Origin: JAFECT01 sp036501825
GTDB lineage: Bacteria > Pseudomonadota > Alphaproteobacteria > Caulobacterales > Caulobacteraceae
DNA: 64,000 nucleotides
Assembly: GCA_036501825.1 (NCBI GenBank)
Contig: DASXZP010000032.1
Location: forward strand, 248,001-312,000
Reading direction: 5' to 3'
Part shown: positions 49,244 through 58,497 of the stretch, one piece after another
Layout: every line of letters starts with the position of its first letter
How positions within the stretch are numbered: the first letter of the stretch is position 1
The notes under the pieces: model-generated
Seen by the model: only the letters and a program-made list of their open reading frames with translations
Database searches by the model: none
Told to the model about the DNA's origin: nothing
Translations under genes and position numbers: made by a program

Positions 49244-51057
49244 GCGCGTTGCGGGATCAGCGACCGAAGGGTCGCGTTTTCGCGGCGCAGTTCGATTTCC
49301 GATTTGGTCAGCGACTCGAGCTTCAGCGCGTGCAGGTCGAGACCGACCTGCACGGTCGCCCAGCCGATCAACTCGATCTCATCCGGCCGCCAGGCGCCGC
49401 CCGTGGGCTTCGGCGTTACCACCGCGACGCCAATGACCTCGTTGCGATTGATCATGGGAGCGGCCAGGGCGCCCTTGAGCGGACCGTCATCGATTTCCGT
49501 CGGCTTCATGACCGCCCGGAGGCTGACGAGGACCGAGAGATCGGGCTCGAGCATCGCCGGCGCGTCGGCGAATTCGCCCGCGGCGTGGGCGTAGCCGGAC
49601 TCACGCAAAAGATAGATCGCGCATCCCGCGCCGTCGGCGTAGGCTCCGAGCGCCTTTGCGCTGGCCCGCAGGAGTGCTGCACTGTCGGTGAAGAAGGGCG
49701 CTTCGCGAACAAAACGGCGCAGGGCCTGTTCCGCCTTCTGCCAGCGACGGAAGAACAGACTCTCGACGGCGTGTTCCACGAAATCGCGAACCCGGTGGAA
49801 GGTCAGGAACACCGCCACCGCGATCGCTGCGTCGATCAGGGCGTTCTTTTCGCGACCCTCGATGGCCAACAGATGATCCACGGCCCATTCAATCAGCCCG
49901 AATACGGCGAGCAGGAGCGCGCTCACCACGCCGTAGACAAGGGTGCGGTTCAAGGCGAAGCCGAGGTCGAAAACGCGGTGGCGCAGGATCGAATAGGCGA
50001 ACAGTCCTGCGCCCACCACGCCGGTCAGGAGGGCGTTTGTCGCGAAGTGAATTGTATCGAACGTCGTCTGACTGTGAACGAGAACGCTGCCGAGCGACGA
50101 AGATAGGTAGTCGAAGGACTGGGCAATGATGATGGCGCCCGTCGCGACCAGCATCAGGGCGTATCGTTGCTGCGCCGTTGCGAGGCTGCGTCGCCAACCC
50201 CGAATGAGGTAGTAAAAACAGGCGCCGAAACCGACATAGGACGCGAGCGTGGTCGCACCTTCGCCGGTCCCGATAACCGGCGCCGTGATGGCTTGAAGAT
50301 TCGTGGCTCCCATGGTCAGTCCGAGCGCGGCCATGAAGCCCGTGTAGATCCAGAACACAGTCTTCTCCACGCGTCGGACGGGCCCGACCTGATCGGAGTA
50401 GAACTGCATGGCGAAACGGTAGAACAGAGGCGGAATGACAATCAGATTGATGAGCCCGGCGATAAAGAACGGCGGAAACGCCGTCGGCGAAGAGACAGCC
50501 ACCTGTGGCGTGTAGGTGATCAGACCGTAGGTCATCAGACCCATGCCGAGGAGGAGGGTTGATGCGCTTCCTCCTCCTCGCCAGACGATGAAAGCGCCGA
50601 TCAAAGCCGCCAACGCGGTTGCCGCGTCGTACAAGATGCCGAGCCAGACATCCGCCGTCAGGGGCGCAGGCTTGGCGGCGACGGTGATGGCGATGCGATG
50701 CGACGGACCTGTCGGCGTCATCACCGAAATACCGATCCTTTCGCCGACGCGGGACCTCCGAATCCAATCGTAGGACCGATCGAAGCGCAGCTGGTCGCCG
50801 TTCTTTACGGCCACTTTCGCGAGGGCCCCGTCGGGCGCTACTCCGCTGACTACGAGATAGCCTGAAGTACCCGTCGGCGGTGCGATGATTGCGCCCAGCG
50901 TTCCGGCGCCCGGCTGCCGGCCGATGTTCCAGGCCGCTTCCTGGACATTCTCCGCCATCACGAACACGGCGTAGATCAGGCAGAGCACCCAGATGATCCT
51001 GGCCCAACGGCCGGGCCGCCTTGCGGCCGGGGCCGTGTCGGGTACTGCGTCGATCAT
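49240..51057 (-). CDS. Multi-pass membrane protein with PDZ-like periplasmic region and C-terminal GAF domain
   Basis: A 605-residue protein starting at MIDAVPDTAP (GAGGGG upstream; the frame is open 30 codons further). Layout seen: one N-terminal TM (WARIIWVLCLIYAVFVM), a periplasmic part of about 100 residues resembling a PDZ (SGYLVVSGVAPDGALAKVAVKNGDQLRF), then about eight TM segments (about 135-400). A cytoplasmic helical linker follows (FHRVRDFVEHAVESLFFRRWQKAEQAL), then a GAF-like domain (about 455-580) and a short C-terminal coiled coil. No kinase, cyclase or DNA-binding domain is present, so its output is unclear. Function unknown; sensory role inferred. Confidence 0.75.
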   Translation of the reverse strand: MIDAVPDTAPAARRPGRWARIIWVLCLIYAVFVMAENVQEAAWNIGRQPGAGTLGAIIAPPTGTSGYLVVSGVAPDGALAKVAVKNGDQLRFDRSYDWIRRSRVGERIGISVMTPTGPSHRIAITVAAKPAPLTADVWLGILYDAATALAALIGAFIVWRGGGSASTLLLGMGLMTYGLITYTPQVAVSSPTAFPPFFIAGLINLIVIPPLFYRFAMQFYSDQVGPVRRVEKTVFWIYTGFMAALGLTMGATNLQAITAPVIGTGEGATTLASYVGFGACFYYLIRGWRRSLATAQQRYALMLVATGAIIIAQSFDYLSSSLGSVLVHSQTTFDTIHFATNALLTGVVGAGLFAYSILRHRVFDLGFALNRTLVYGVVSALLLAVFGLIEWAVDHLLAIEGREKNALIDAAIAVAVFLTFHRVRDFVEHAVESLFFRRWQKAEQALRRFVREAPFFTDSAALLRASAKALGAYADGAGCAIYLLRESGYAHAAGEFADAPAMLEPDLSVLVSLRAVMKPTEIDDGPLKGALAAPMINRNEVIGVAVVTPKPTGGAWRPDEIELIGWATVQVGLDLHALKLESLTKSEIELRRENATLRSLIPQRA

Positions 51058-51182
51058 GAGTCGCCCCTCGCGCGATCCGATCGGCAAAAGGGCAAATCCG
51101 GCGTCGCTACGCAAGGCGCATAAGAGGGACCCTCTGGGGCGGCGCAAACGGTGTTAAGGGGACGGCGAGGAGTCCCCTCCGG

Positions 51183-52262
51183 ATGCCCGGTTTCCATCTC
51201 AGCGCCCGCACCCAAGCCCAGCTCCGCCACGGTTTCCGCGTGGGGGTGTCGGTCGCTGTCGCGTTTGGGATTGCGACCTGGTGGCGGCATCTGCCGCAGG
51301 GCTATTGGGCGGTCATCTCGGCCCTGCTGGTCATGCAGACCTCGACCGGCGGCACGCTCGGCGCCTCTCGCGACCGGCTGGTCGGCACCCTGCTGGGCGC
51401 TTTGGTGGGCGGAGTCGCGGCCTATGTCCGGCCTGAGACGATGTGGGGCGAGATGCTGGCGCTGGTGCTTTGCGCCGGCTCCCTGACGGTCGTGGCGGCG
51501 CGCTGGCCGTCTCTGAAAGTCGCGCCGGTGACCTCGGTGATCATGATCGTCGGCAATGCCGCGCATGCCACATCGCTGGATGCCGCCCGTGACCGCGTTA
51601 TCGAAATCACCTTGGGCAGTCTGATCGGCGTGCTTGCGGCGGTGCTGATTTTCCCGGCGCCCGCGCGCCAGGCAGTGGGTAATCGGGTGGCGGGGACGCT
51701 CGGCGACCTGGCGCATCTCTTGACACTGCTCGCCGACCGACTGGACAACCCGGCCGGTGATCACGCGGCCACCTTGCCGGTGCACGACAAGATCCGCGCC
51801 GACCTGACGGCGGTGGAAACCGCGGTGTCGGAGGTCGCGCACGAAAGCACCGTGCGCCTGAACCTCAAGCCGGTGTCGCCCGCGATCCCGCGCACCCTCT
51901 GGCGCCTGCGCAACGACGCGGTGATGATCGGACGCGCGACGGATCACGCCTGGCGCGGCGCGCTGGCCGAGCGGCTGCACGCGCCTGCGGTGGCGCTGTT
52001 GCGGGCGCAGAGCCGCACGCTAAGCGACTATGCCCGCGCCATGCTCGACGGTCGCGCGGTGGAGAAGCCGAACCTCGGCGCCCAGGCCGCGGCCTATCGC
52101 AAGGCTGTCGAGGATCTGGACGAAGCCGCCCTGCCGCAGGGCCGGCGGTTTGAAACCATGGGGCAGGTGTTCGGCCTGGCCTACGCCTTCGAGGCCTTCA
52201 ACCAGAACCTCAACGATTTGGCCGAGCGGCTGCGCGAATTCCATCGCCCGGGCGAACTTTAA
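51183..52262 (+). CDS. FUSC-family (aromatic acid exporter-like) membrane protein
   Basis: A 359-residue protein with about six N-terminal TM segments (residues 15-155; VGVSVAVAFGIATWW, GYWAVISALLVMQTS, GTLLGALVGGVAAY, VTSVIMIVGNAA, ITLGSLIGVLAAVLIFPAPA) followed by a soluble helical half. The N-terminal segment with RDRLVGTLLGALVG is the FUSC/AaeB/YccS signature. Members export aromatic acids in a few studied cases; being 2 kb from an aromatic-acid operon makes that plausible but not shown. A short frame, about half the length of AaeB. It is divergent from the GAF membrane protein and followed by the peptidase gene. Confidence 0.82.
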   Translation: MPGFHLSARTQAQLRHGFRVGVSVAVAFGIATWWRHLPQGYWAVISALLVMQTSTGGTLGASRDRLVGTLLGALVGGVAAYVRPETMWGEMLALVLCAGSLTVVAARWPSLKVAPVTSVIMIVGNAAHATSLDAARDRVIEITLGSLIGVLAAVLIFPAPARQAVGNRVAGTLGDLAHLLTLLADRLDNPAGDHAATLPVHDKIRADLTAVETAVSEVAHESTVRLNLKPVSPAIPRTLWRLRNDAVMIGRATDHAWRGALAERLHAPAVALLRAQSRTLSDYARAMLDGRAVEKPNLGAQAAAYRKAVEDLDEAALPQGRRFETMGQVFGLAYAFEAFNQNLNDLAERLREFHRPGEL

Positions 52263-52324
52263 CGGCGCTTGTCAGGACGGCGTCGTCGCGCGACAACACG
52301 ACCCGAATGGTCGGGGAAAGACCC

Positions 52325-53725
52325 ATGAAATCTCTCGTTTTCGGACTTTTTGCGCTGGCGCTGAGCGCGGCCGCCGCCCAGGCCGCTGACGCGCCGCGGG
52401 GGCCTTACGTCCAGATGTCGCATGACCTCCTGAAGGAGATCATCGAGATCAATTCGACTCACGCCCACGGCTCGACCGTCGCGGCGCACGCGATCGAAAA
52501 GCGTTTGCTGGACGCAGGCTTCAGCCCCGCCGACGTGGTGTTCGTGGCCCCGCCGGATCACCCGACCAAGGGCAACGTGGTGGTGCGGCTGCGCGGCAAG
52601 GGGCTCGGCAAACCGATCCTGTTTCACGGCCACCTCGACGTGGTCGAGGCGCTGCCCCAGGACTGGACCGTCGATCCGTTCAAGCTGACCGAGAAGGACG
52701 GCTATTTCTACGGCCGCGGGACCAGCGACATGAAGGGCGACGACGTCGCCATGCTGACCGCGCTGATCCGGATGAAGAAGGACGGCTTTGTCCCGGACCG
52801 CGACATCATCGTCGCCTTCACCGCCGACGAGGAAGCCGAAGGCGACGCCAACGGGGTGGACTATCTGCTGAAGACCCGGCCCGACCTGGTAAACCCGAGC
52901 GTGGCGTTCAACGCCGATTCCGGCGGCGGCGGCGAAAAAGACGGCAAGCCGATCTACTACGGCGTCCAGACCAGCGAGAAACTCTACGCCACCTACATTT
53001 TCGAGACCGAAGACAAGGGCGGCCACTCGTCGGAGCCGCGGGCGGACAATGCGATCTATGAGTTGGCGCACGCCCTGTTGCGGGTCGAGGCCTATCGCTT
53101 TCCAGTGCACCTGACCGACACGACGCGCGGCTTCTTCGCCCAGATGGCGGCCCTATCGACCGGTCAGGAAAAGGCCGACATGCTGGCCGTATCTCAGCCC
53201 CAGGGCGACGCCGCCGCCGCCGACCGGTTGAGCGCTAACACCGGCAACAACGCGCTGCTGCGCACCACCTGCGTCGCAACCCTGCTCTCCGGGGGCGATG
53301 CGGAAAACGCGCTGCCTTCGCGGGCGAAGGCGTCGATCCAGTGCCGCCTGATCCCGGGCGAGAGCGTCGAGGGAGTGCAGGCCGAACTGACCCGCTTGGC
53401 CGCAGACGCCGGGGTGAAGGTGTATTTGTCCGCGCCGGTGAAGCCGAGTGGCGAGTCCAAACTGACCCCCGACATCAGCGCGCGCTATGCGACGGTGATC
53501 CATTCCATGTGGCCCGGGCTGCCGATCGTCCCCTGGATGGACGCGGGCGCCTCGGACTCGGTCTACACCCGCGCCGTCGGCATTCCGAGCTACGGTTCGT
53601 CCTCGATCTTCGGCGACATTGACGATGTCCGCGCCCACGGACGTGACGAACGCGTCGGGGTGAAGGAATTCGATCAGGGCGTGGAGTACACCTACCGCCT
53701 GATGAAGGCGATGAGCGCCAAGTGA
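52325..53725 (+). CDS. Secreted M20-family metallopeptidase
   Basis: A 466-residue zinc-dependent exopeptidase or deacylase. The start MKSLVFGLF (52325) gives a clean signal peptide, cleaved near AQA/AD at residue 20; six codons upstream belong to an alternative start without one. M20 motifs: HGHLDVVEA (His ligand, 101-109), GRGTSDMKGDD (bridging Asp135), TADEEAEGD (catalytic Glu169 and Glu170) and GGHSSEPRADN of the dimerisation domain. Expected in the periplasm, cleaving dipeptides or N-acyl amino acids. Followed by a PLP-enzyme gene after 13 bp, so the two may form one transcript for amino acid use. Confidence 0.92.
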   Translation: MKSLVFGLFALALSAAAAQAADAPRGPYVQMSHDLLKEIIEINSTHAHGSTVAAHAIEKRLLDAGFSPADVVFVAPPDHPTKGNVVVRLRGKGLGKPILFHGHLDVVEALPQDWTVDPFKLTEKDGYFYGRGTSDMKGDDVAMLTALIRMKKDGFVPDRDIIVAFTADEEAEGDANGVDYLLKTRPDLVNPSVAFNADSGGGGEKDGKPIYYGVQTSEKLYATYIFETEDKGGHSSEPRADNAIYELAHALLRVEAYRFPVHLTDTTRGFFAQMAALSTGQEKADMLAVSQPQGDAAAADRLSANTGNNALLRTTCVATLLSGGDAENALPSRAKASIQCRLIPGESVEGVQAELTRLAADAGVKVYLSAPVKPSGESKLTPDISARYATVIHSMWPGLPIVPWMDAGASDSVYTRAVGIPSYGSSSIFGDIDDVRAHGRDERVGVKEFDQGVEYTYRLMKAMSAK

Positions 53726-53738
53726 CGGAGTGAGAACC

Positions 53739-54746
53739 ATGGCCGACGATCTTGCCGCCCCGACGATCGAGGAGGTGCGCGCCGTGCGCGAGCGGATTGC
53801 GCCGCATATCGTGCGCACGCCCATTCACCTGTGGCGCGGCCAGGAGGTCGAGGCGCGGACCAGCCCGGAAACGCAGGTCATCCTCAAGCTGGAGCTGTTC
53901 CAGCACACCGGCACCTTCAAGCCGCGCGGCGCGCTGAACAATGTTCTCTCACTGACGCCGCAGGCGCGCGCCAAGGGCATCGTCGCGGTCAGCGCCGGCA
54001 ACCACGCCATCGCCGCCGCCTATGCCGCCAAGACCACCGGTGTCTCCGCCAAGGTGGTCATGATCCAGACCGCCAACCCGGCGCGCATAGCGCGCGCCAA
54101 GGCGCTGGGCGCCGAGGTGATCCTGGCAGGCGACGGCGCGGAAGCCTTCGCCAAGGCGCAGGAGATCGCCGACGCCGAGGGCCGCTTCTTCGTGCACCCG
54201 TTTGAAGGGCCGCGCGCGGCCGAGGGCACCGGCACCGTCGCCCTCGAATTGCACGAACAGGCGGGACCGCTGGACGCGCTGATCGTGCCGGTGGGCGGCG
54301 GCGGCCTGCCGGGCGGCGTCTCCAACGCGATGAAACAGCTGCAGCCCAACTGCAAGATCTATGGCGTCGAGCCGGTGGGCGCCGACAGCATGACGCGCAG
54401 CTTCGCCGCAGGGGAGCCGGTCAAGGCCGCGCCGGTGACCTCTATCGCCGACAGCCTCGGCCCGCCGTACTCGCTGCCCTATTCATACAAGCTCTGCCGC
54501 GACAACATCGACAAGCTGGTCCTGGTCACCGACGACCAGTTGATGGAGGCGATGGCGGTGCTGTTCCGCGAAATGAAATTGGCCGTCGAACCTGCCGGCG
54601 CCTCGGCCACGGCGGCCTTGTTCGGGCCGCTGCGCGAAGAACTGCTCGGCAAACGCGTCGGCCTGATCGTCTGCGGCGCCAACATCGACATCGAGACTTT
54701 CGCAAAGTACGTCGAACGCGGGAACGAGATCGCCGGGAAGAAATAA
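53739..54746 (+). CDS. Threonine/serine dehydratase-like PLP enzyme (fold type II)
   Basis: A 335-residue pyridoxal-phosphate enzyme. PLP lysine is K61 in GTFKPRGALNN, the phosphate-binding loop is VGGGGLPGG, and SAGNHAIAAAYAA is the usual Asn/substrate loop. It lacks the C-terminal ACT domain of biosynthetic IlvA, so it is a catabolic-type dehydratase or racemase (threonine ammonia-lyase, serine dehydratase/racemase or hydroxyaspartate dehydratase). The ATG at 53739 has GGAG upstream; a GTG three codons earlier is an alternative. The left arm of a 34-bp inverted repeat begins within the stop codon. A paralogue faces it on the other side of that repeat. Confidence 0.88.
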   Translation: MADDLAAPTIEEVRAVRERIAPHIVRTPIHLWRGQEVEARTSPETQVILKLELFQHTGTFKPRGALNNVLSLTPQARAKGIVAVSAGNHAIAAAYAAKTTGVSAKVVMIQTANPARIARAKALGAEVILAGDGAEAFAKAQEIADAEGRFFVHPFEGPRAAEGTGTVALELHEQAGPLDALIVPVGGGGLPGGVSNAMKQLQPNCKIYGVEPVGADSMTRSFAAGEPVKAAPVTSIADSLGPPYSLPYSYKLCRDNIDKLVLVTDDQLMEAMAVLFREMKLAVEPAGASATAALFGPLREELLGKRVGLIVCGANIDIETFAKYVERGNEIAGKK

Positions 54747-54889
54747 GAGAGTCCACGGACCACACGGAAAGCACGGACGCGTCGCGCATCCCGTGCAAGC
54801 TATCGGCGCGAAGCGCCAATACGACTGTTCGCGCCTGCGGCGCTGGGATGTTCTTGTCCGTGTTTTCGGTGTGGTCCGTGGACTCTCTT
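54745..54889. repeat. Long inverted repeat (34-bp arms) between two PLP-enzyme genes
   Basis: Left arm 54745-54778 and right arm 54856-54889 are reverse complements over 34 bases with two mismatches (core GTCCACGGACCACAC / GTGTGGTCCGTGGAC), separated by 77 bases that hold shorter GC hairpins. It fills nearly the whole gap between two convergent genes. It may be a bidirectional terminator, or a REP/BIME-like dispersed element; the CCGTGTGGTCCGTGG-type core is one I associate with multicopy intergenic repeats, but I cannot check copies elsewhere. Confidence 0.8.
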
Positions 54890-54894
54890 GCTTC

Positions 54895-55863
54895 CTATTT
54901 CTGGAACGCCACGATCTTTTCCAGGACCGGCCAGTCGATGTTGCCGCCGGAGACGATGGCGATGGTGCTGTGGCCGGGATCGTGCGCCGCGGCGGCTAAC
55001 GCGGCGGCGCCGGCGCCCTCCGCGACCACGTGATGTTCACGCAGCAGGCGGATCACCGCATCCGACACATCCTGCACGCTGACCACCACCACGTCGTCGA
55101 CGACGCGTTGCAGCAGGGGCCACATCTCTTCCAGCACCGTGGTCGAGCCCATGCCGTCGATGAAGCTCGGGCCGCGCTCGACGATCACTGGTTTGCCGGC
55201 CTCGAAAGCGGCCTTCAGCGGGGTCGAGACTTCGCTTTCGACCGCGACCACGCGGCAGCCGGCGTTGCGCGCCTTTACCGCCTGGGCGATGCCTGAGATC
55301 AGGCCGCCGCCGCCGAAGGGCACATAGATGGTGCGCGCGCCGGGCAGATCGTCGGCCAGTTCTTCACCAAGGGTCGCCGCGCCGGCGATCACCTCGCGCT
55401 CGCAGACCGGATGGATGAACACGCCGTCCTCGCCGGTCTTGCGCGACTGCATGATCTCCCACCAGCGGGCGAAGGAATGTTCCTTCACCTCGGCGCCCAG
55501 GCGCTTCAGGCTCTCGATCTTCACCCGCGCCGCGACGTCGGGCGCATGGATGATGCAGCGCAAGCCGTAGGCCGCGGCGGCCGCGGCGACCGCCTGGCCG
55601 AAATTGCCGGCGCTGGCGGAGATGATGGTCTCGACGGCGCCGTCGACCTCGATGCGGGCGCGCACGGCGTTGGTGGCGCCGCGGATCTTGTAGGAACCGT
55701 AGGGCTGCAGGCACTCGAGCTTGAGGTGGGTTCGGCCGTCCAGGGTCGGAACCAGCGGGGTGACGACGGCGGTATCGGCGATGCGCCGCTGCGCCGCCTC
55801 GATCTCGTCGGCGGTCAGGGGCTCGTCGAGCGCCGGGCGTGTGCGGGTGGCTTCCAGGGTCAT
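54895..55863 (-). CDS. Threonine dehydratase-like PLP enzyme (fold type II), second copy
   Basis: A 322-residue relative of the enzyme at 53739, on the opposite strand and only distantly similar. PLP lysine is K59 in GSYKIRGATN; SASAGNFGQAVAAAAAAYG and the phosphate loop VPFGGGGLISG are present. Again no ACT domain. Family members include threonine ammonia-lyase, serine racemase and ectoine-linked enzymes; substrate not decidable. The two genes converge on the 34-bp inverted repeat. The ATG used is the first in frame and is close to the upstream glycosyltransferase gene end (9-bp gap), so it may sit at the end of that operon. Confidence 0.87.
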   Translation of the reverse strand: MTLEATRTRPALDEPLTADEIEAAQRRIADTAVVTPLVPTLDGRTHLKLECLQPYGSYKIRGATNAVRARIEVDGAVETIISASAGNFGQAVAAAAAAYGLRCIIHAPDVAARVKIESLKRLGAEVKEHSFARWWEIMQSRKTGEDGVFIHPVCEREVIAGAATLGEELADDLPGARTIYVPFGGGGLISGIAQAVKARNAGCRVVAVESEVSTPLKAAFEAGKPVIVERGPSFIDGMGSTTVLEEMWPLLQRVVDDVVVVSVQDVSDAVIRLLREHHVVAEGAGAAALAAAAHDPGHSTIAIVSGGNIDWPVLEKIVAFQK

Positions 55864-55872
55864 GGCCCTATC

Positions 55873-57429
55873 CTAGCGGGCCGGTGTGAAAGGCGCGAGA
55901 CTGAGGACATAGCCGGAATCCGTCCGCGTCAGTTGCATCCGCGCCAGGCTGCCGGGGTCGCTCGGAAGCTTGGCCCTCTGGGCAATGTCCTTCAGACCCA
56001 GGCGGTTGTTGTAGTCATGCTCGGACCACAACAGCGTCGGGCAGGTCGGCGACAGCGGCAGGGCCGAGAGGGCGGCCGGGTGGATGACCTGGACCTGGAA
56101 GCCGTAGTTGGACGCGACATAGGCGTAGCCCCACTCATGCACCGTCTCGGTGTTGTCCGCGGGCGGGGGAGCCACGCCCGGCCGGGTCATGATGAACGGG
56201 TCGACCGCGTAGACAATCGTCTTCGGGCACGCGTCGACCGCGTCCGAAACGACCGAGGCGCCGTCTTCCCAGTTGCCGGTGAAGGCCTCGTCCTGGGTGG
56301 TGTAGGCGGTGACGATCGCCGCATTGGCGATGAACAGGGCGAAGACCCAGCGTCGCGACAGGATCACCTCGGCTCCGAGCGCGGCCAGCGCCGCGCGCCA
56401 GTACGGCGTGAGCAAGATCAGATAGCGCGGGACGATCAGCGGCTTTACCGCATTCAGCGCCACCACCGCGACGCACGCCGCGCTCAGCGCGACCGCCATC
56501 ACGATCGTAAAGCGCAATGGCGGCGAAAGCGGCCGCACCGGTGCTTGCCTGAGACCGGTCAGGACATAGACCGCGGCGCCCGCGGCGGCGGCGTTCAGCA
56601 GCAGGGCCTTGATCGTCTGCGACGCCACGATGTGCAAGGCTTCCCAGGTGGTGGTGGTCACCCAGAAGGCCGGCAGGATGGTTCGGAGGTAAGGAATCTC
56701 ACCGATTTCCGCAAACACGAGCGGAAGACCCGCCACGAAGGCGATGACCAGGAACACGACGCCCCAGCGCACGCGGTGTGCAAGCACATGCGCGATCCCC
56801 ATGAAGCCCAGCACCGCACCGGTGATCAAGGCCGAGACCTGATGGAAGCTCATCACCGCCGTCGCGGTAACCAGGATCAGCGCCGCGAGACCAACGTCGC
56901 CGCGGTCGAAATCCCGTTGCTCCGTCTCTACCGCAAACAGCGCCGACGCCAGCAGCGACGCCATGCACAACTGGCTGAAGTAGGAGCGGAGCTGGCTGAA
57001 ATCTTCAACGAAGAACGCGCTGCAGATGATCAGGCCGGCGTAGACGATCAGGAACGCCCGCAACTTCGGACGCGTGACGCCGAGCCAAAGAAAACCTGCG
57101 ACCGCCAGGGCCAGCGGAATGAGGTTGAGCAGACGCGACGCGAACAGATCGAGCCGCGTCAGGGGCTCGAACAGCCAGGCGAACATGTAGAAATAGGGCG
57201 GGTTGGTGTCCTGCAGCCAGCGCTGGTGCAGCGCCTGGGAAAAGCTCACGTCGTGCTGGCTCATCCACAGCGACCAGATCTCGTCGAGCCACACGCCCTT
57301 CATGTGCGCGACCAGGATCGACGCGGCGAGCACATAGACGAACAGCACGGCGACGATCTTCAGCGCGGCGGACTGTGAAATCCCCCGCGGCGCCGTCTCG
57401 CTTGTCGTTTCGGATTTGGCTTGCGTCAC
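55873..57429 (-). CDS. Polytopic membrane glycosyltransferase-like protein (GT-C/PMT superfamily)
   Basis: A 518-residue protein starting at GTG overlapping the previous stop (GTGA). A short cytoplasmic N-terminus is followed by TM1 and then MKGVWLDEIWSLWMSQHD, whose Asp-Glu pair at the start of the first periplasmic loop is the GT-C hallmark. About ten to twelve TM segments follow, then a soluble periplasmic C-terminal part of about 140 residues containing an Asp/Pro-rich segment. Enzymes of this type transfer sugars from polyprenyl-phosphate carriers to lipids or proteins. The upstream coupled gene is an FkbM methyltransferase, pointing to a glycan-modifying unit. Confidence 0.78.
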   Translation of the reverse strand: MTQAKSETTSETAPRGISQSAALKIVAVLFVYVLAASILVAHMKGVWLDEIWSLWMSQHDVSFSQALHQRWLQDTNPPYFYMFAWLFEPLTRLDLFASRLLNLIPLALAVAGFLWLGVTRPKLRAFLIVYAGLIICSAFFVEDFSQLRSYFSQLCMASLLASALFAVETEQRDFDRGDVGLAALILVTATAVMSFHQVSALITGAVLGFMGIAHVLAHRVRWGVVFLVIAFVAGLPLVFAEIGEIPYLRTILPAFWVTTTTWEALHIVASQTIKALLLNAAAAGAAVYVLTGLRQAPVRPLSPPLRFTIVMAVALSAACVAVVALNAVKPLIVPRYLILLTPYWRAALAALGAEVILSRRWVFALFIANAAIVTAYTTQDEAFTGNWEDGASVVSDAVDACPKTIVYAVDPFIMTRPGVAPPPADNTETVHEWGYAYVASNYGFQVQVIHPAALSALPLSPTCPTLLWSEHDYNNRLGLKDIAQRAKLPSDPGSLARMQLTRTDSGYVLSLAPFTPAR

Positions 57430-58490
57430 ATAGCCTGCGCGTAAAGAACCGTTTCCTCGCCATAGAGCGAGTGATGGTCGAGGTACAGACGATAAAAGGG
57501 GTATTTCCGGCGGATCAGGTTCGGGATCGCCCACAGGTCCGTCGGCCGGTGATAGACGCTGATGCCGAGCTTGGGCCGGTGCGCGAGGATGGTTTCGTGT
57601 GCGCCCTCCAGCGCTGGGATTTCCGACCCTTCGACGTCCATCTTGATGAAATCGACCTTGCCTAAACCCTGCCACCGGCACAGGTCGTCGAGTGCTAACT
57701 GCCGATCGCTGTCGCGCATCCGCCGGCCTTCATCGGCCGTCTCCCGCACCGCGTCGTCGGTCGGCTCAGCGGCGGCAGCGTTGTCGATGTTACTCACGCC
57801 GGCGAGTCCCGCCGCGAACACCTGGACGCGATCCGCCAGGCCGTTGCGCTCGGCGTTCTCCTGCGCGAGCCGGGCGTGAAACGCCGACGGGTCGAACGCC
57901 AGCACCTTGCCTTCGGGTCCGACGTCCAACGCAAACCGCGCCGCCGTCTCGCCGAGATAGGCGCCGGCGTCGACCACCACGTCGCCCGGTTCGGGCGCGA
58001 TGCGCACCGTCCCGCGCAGGAAGTGATACTGGTCGGTAGCGAAGGCCCAGTAGAGGCCGTACTTGGACGCGGTGAGTTCCAGCGTCTTGCCGTCGTGTTC
58101 GACGCGCCAGAGCCGAAGCGTTTCGCCGGTTCCGCTTTCGATGCGTTGGGACAAGGCCTGGGACGGCAGCTCCCGTGTCATCCAGGCTTCCAGCGCTTCA
58201 TAGCGGTCACGATCCTGCGCCAGTTCGGAAAACGCGGCGCCGTGCGCGCGGTAGCGCATCACGTCGCGGAACACGGCGCGGCTTTCGTCGTCGGCGAAGG
58301 CGCCCAGCGCGTCGCGGATTTCGGCCCGGCCGCGGAACTGGGTCAATGCCGCCAGCGCGCGGCTGCGCGGATGCTGGAACAGCGCCAGCATGCGCGGCGC
58401 CGCCGCCTCGGCGATCACCGAGGGATGCTTGGCGAATCTGTAGCGGTCAACGAACACCCGGCCCCCTTGGCACCCCGAATCCGGCCCCAT
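57426..58490 (-). CDS. FkbM-family SAM-dependent methyltransferase
   Basis: A 354-residue protein. The C-terminal half (about 160-330) is the FkbM domain: GDVVVDAGAYLGETAARFA (SAM motif I), VLAFDPSAFHARLAQENAERNGL, then VDFIKMDVEGSEIPALEGAHETI and the final PKLGISVYHRP. Such enzymes O-methylate sugars or small molecules. The N-terminal 150 residues form a helical region without clear motif. The stop overlaps the GTG of the glycosyltransferase gene, so the pair is coupled. An in-frame start after residue 1 would shorten the helical part; no ribosome-binding site settles this. Confidence 0.85.
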   Translation of the reverse strand: MGPDSGCQGGRVFVDRYRFAKHPSVIAEAAAPRMLALFQHPRSRALAALTQFRGRAEIRDALGAFADDESRAVFRDVMRYRAHGAAFSELAQDRDRYEALEAWMTRELPSQALSQRIESGTGETLRLWRVEHDGKTLELTASKYGLYWAFATDQYHFLRGTVRIAPEPGDVVVDAGAYLGETAARFALDVGPEGKVLAFDPSAFHARLAQENAERNGLADRVQVFAAGLAGVSNIDNAAAAEPTDDAVRETADEGRRMRDSDRQLALDDLCRWQGLGKVDFIKMDVEGSEIPALEGAHETILAHRPKLGISVYHRPTDLWAIPNLIRRKYPFYRLYLDHHSLYGEETVLYAQAM

Positions 58491-58497
58491 CGTGCCC

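Noticed and set aside
51054..51980. 308-codon - strand frame opposite the FUSC-family gene
   Set aside because: His/Arg/Gln-rich antisense shadow; the + strand encodes clear transmembrane helices.
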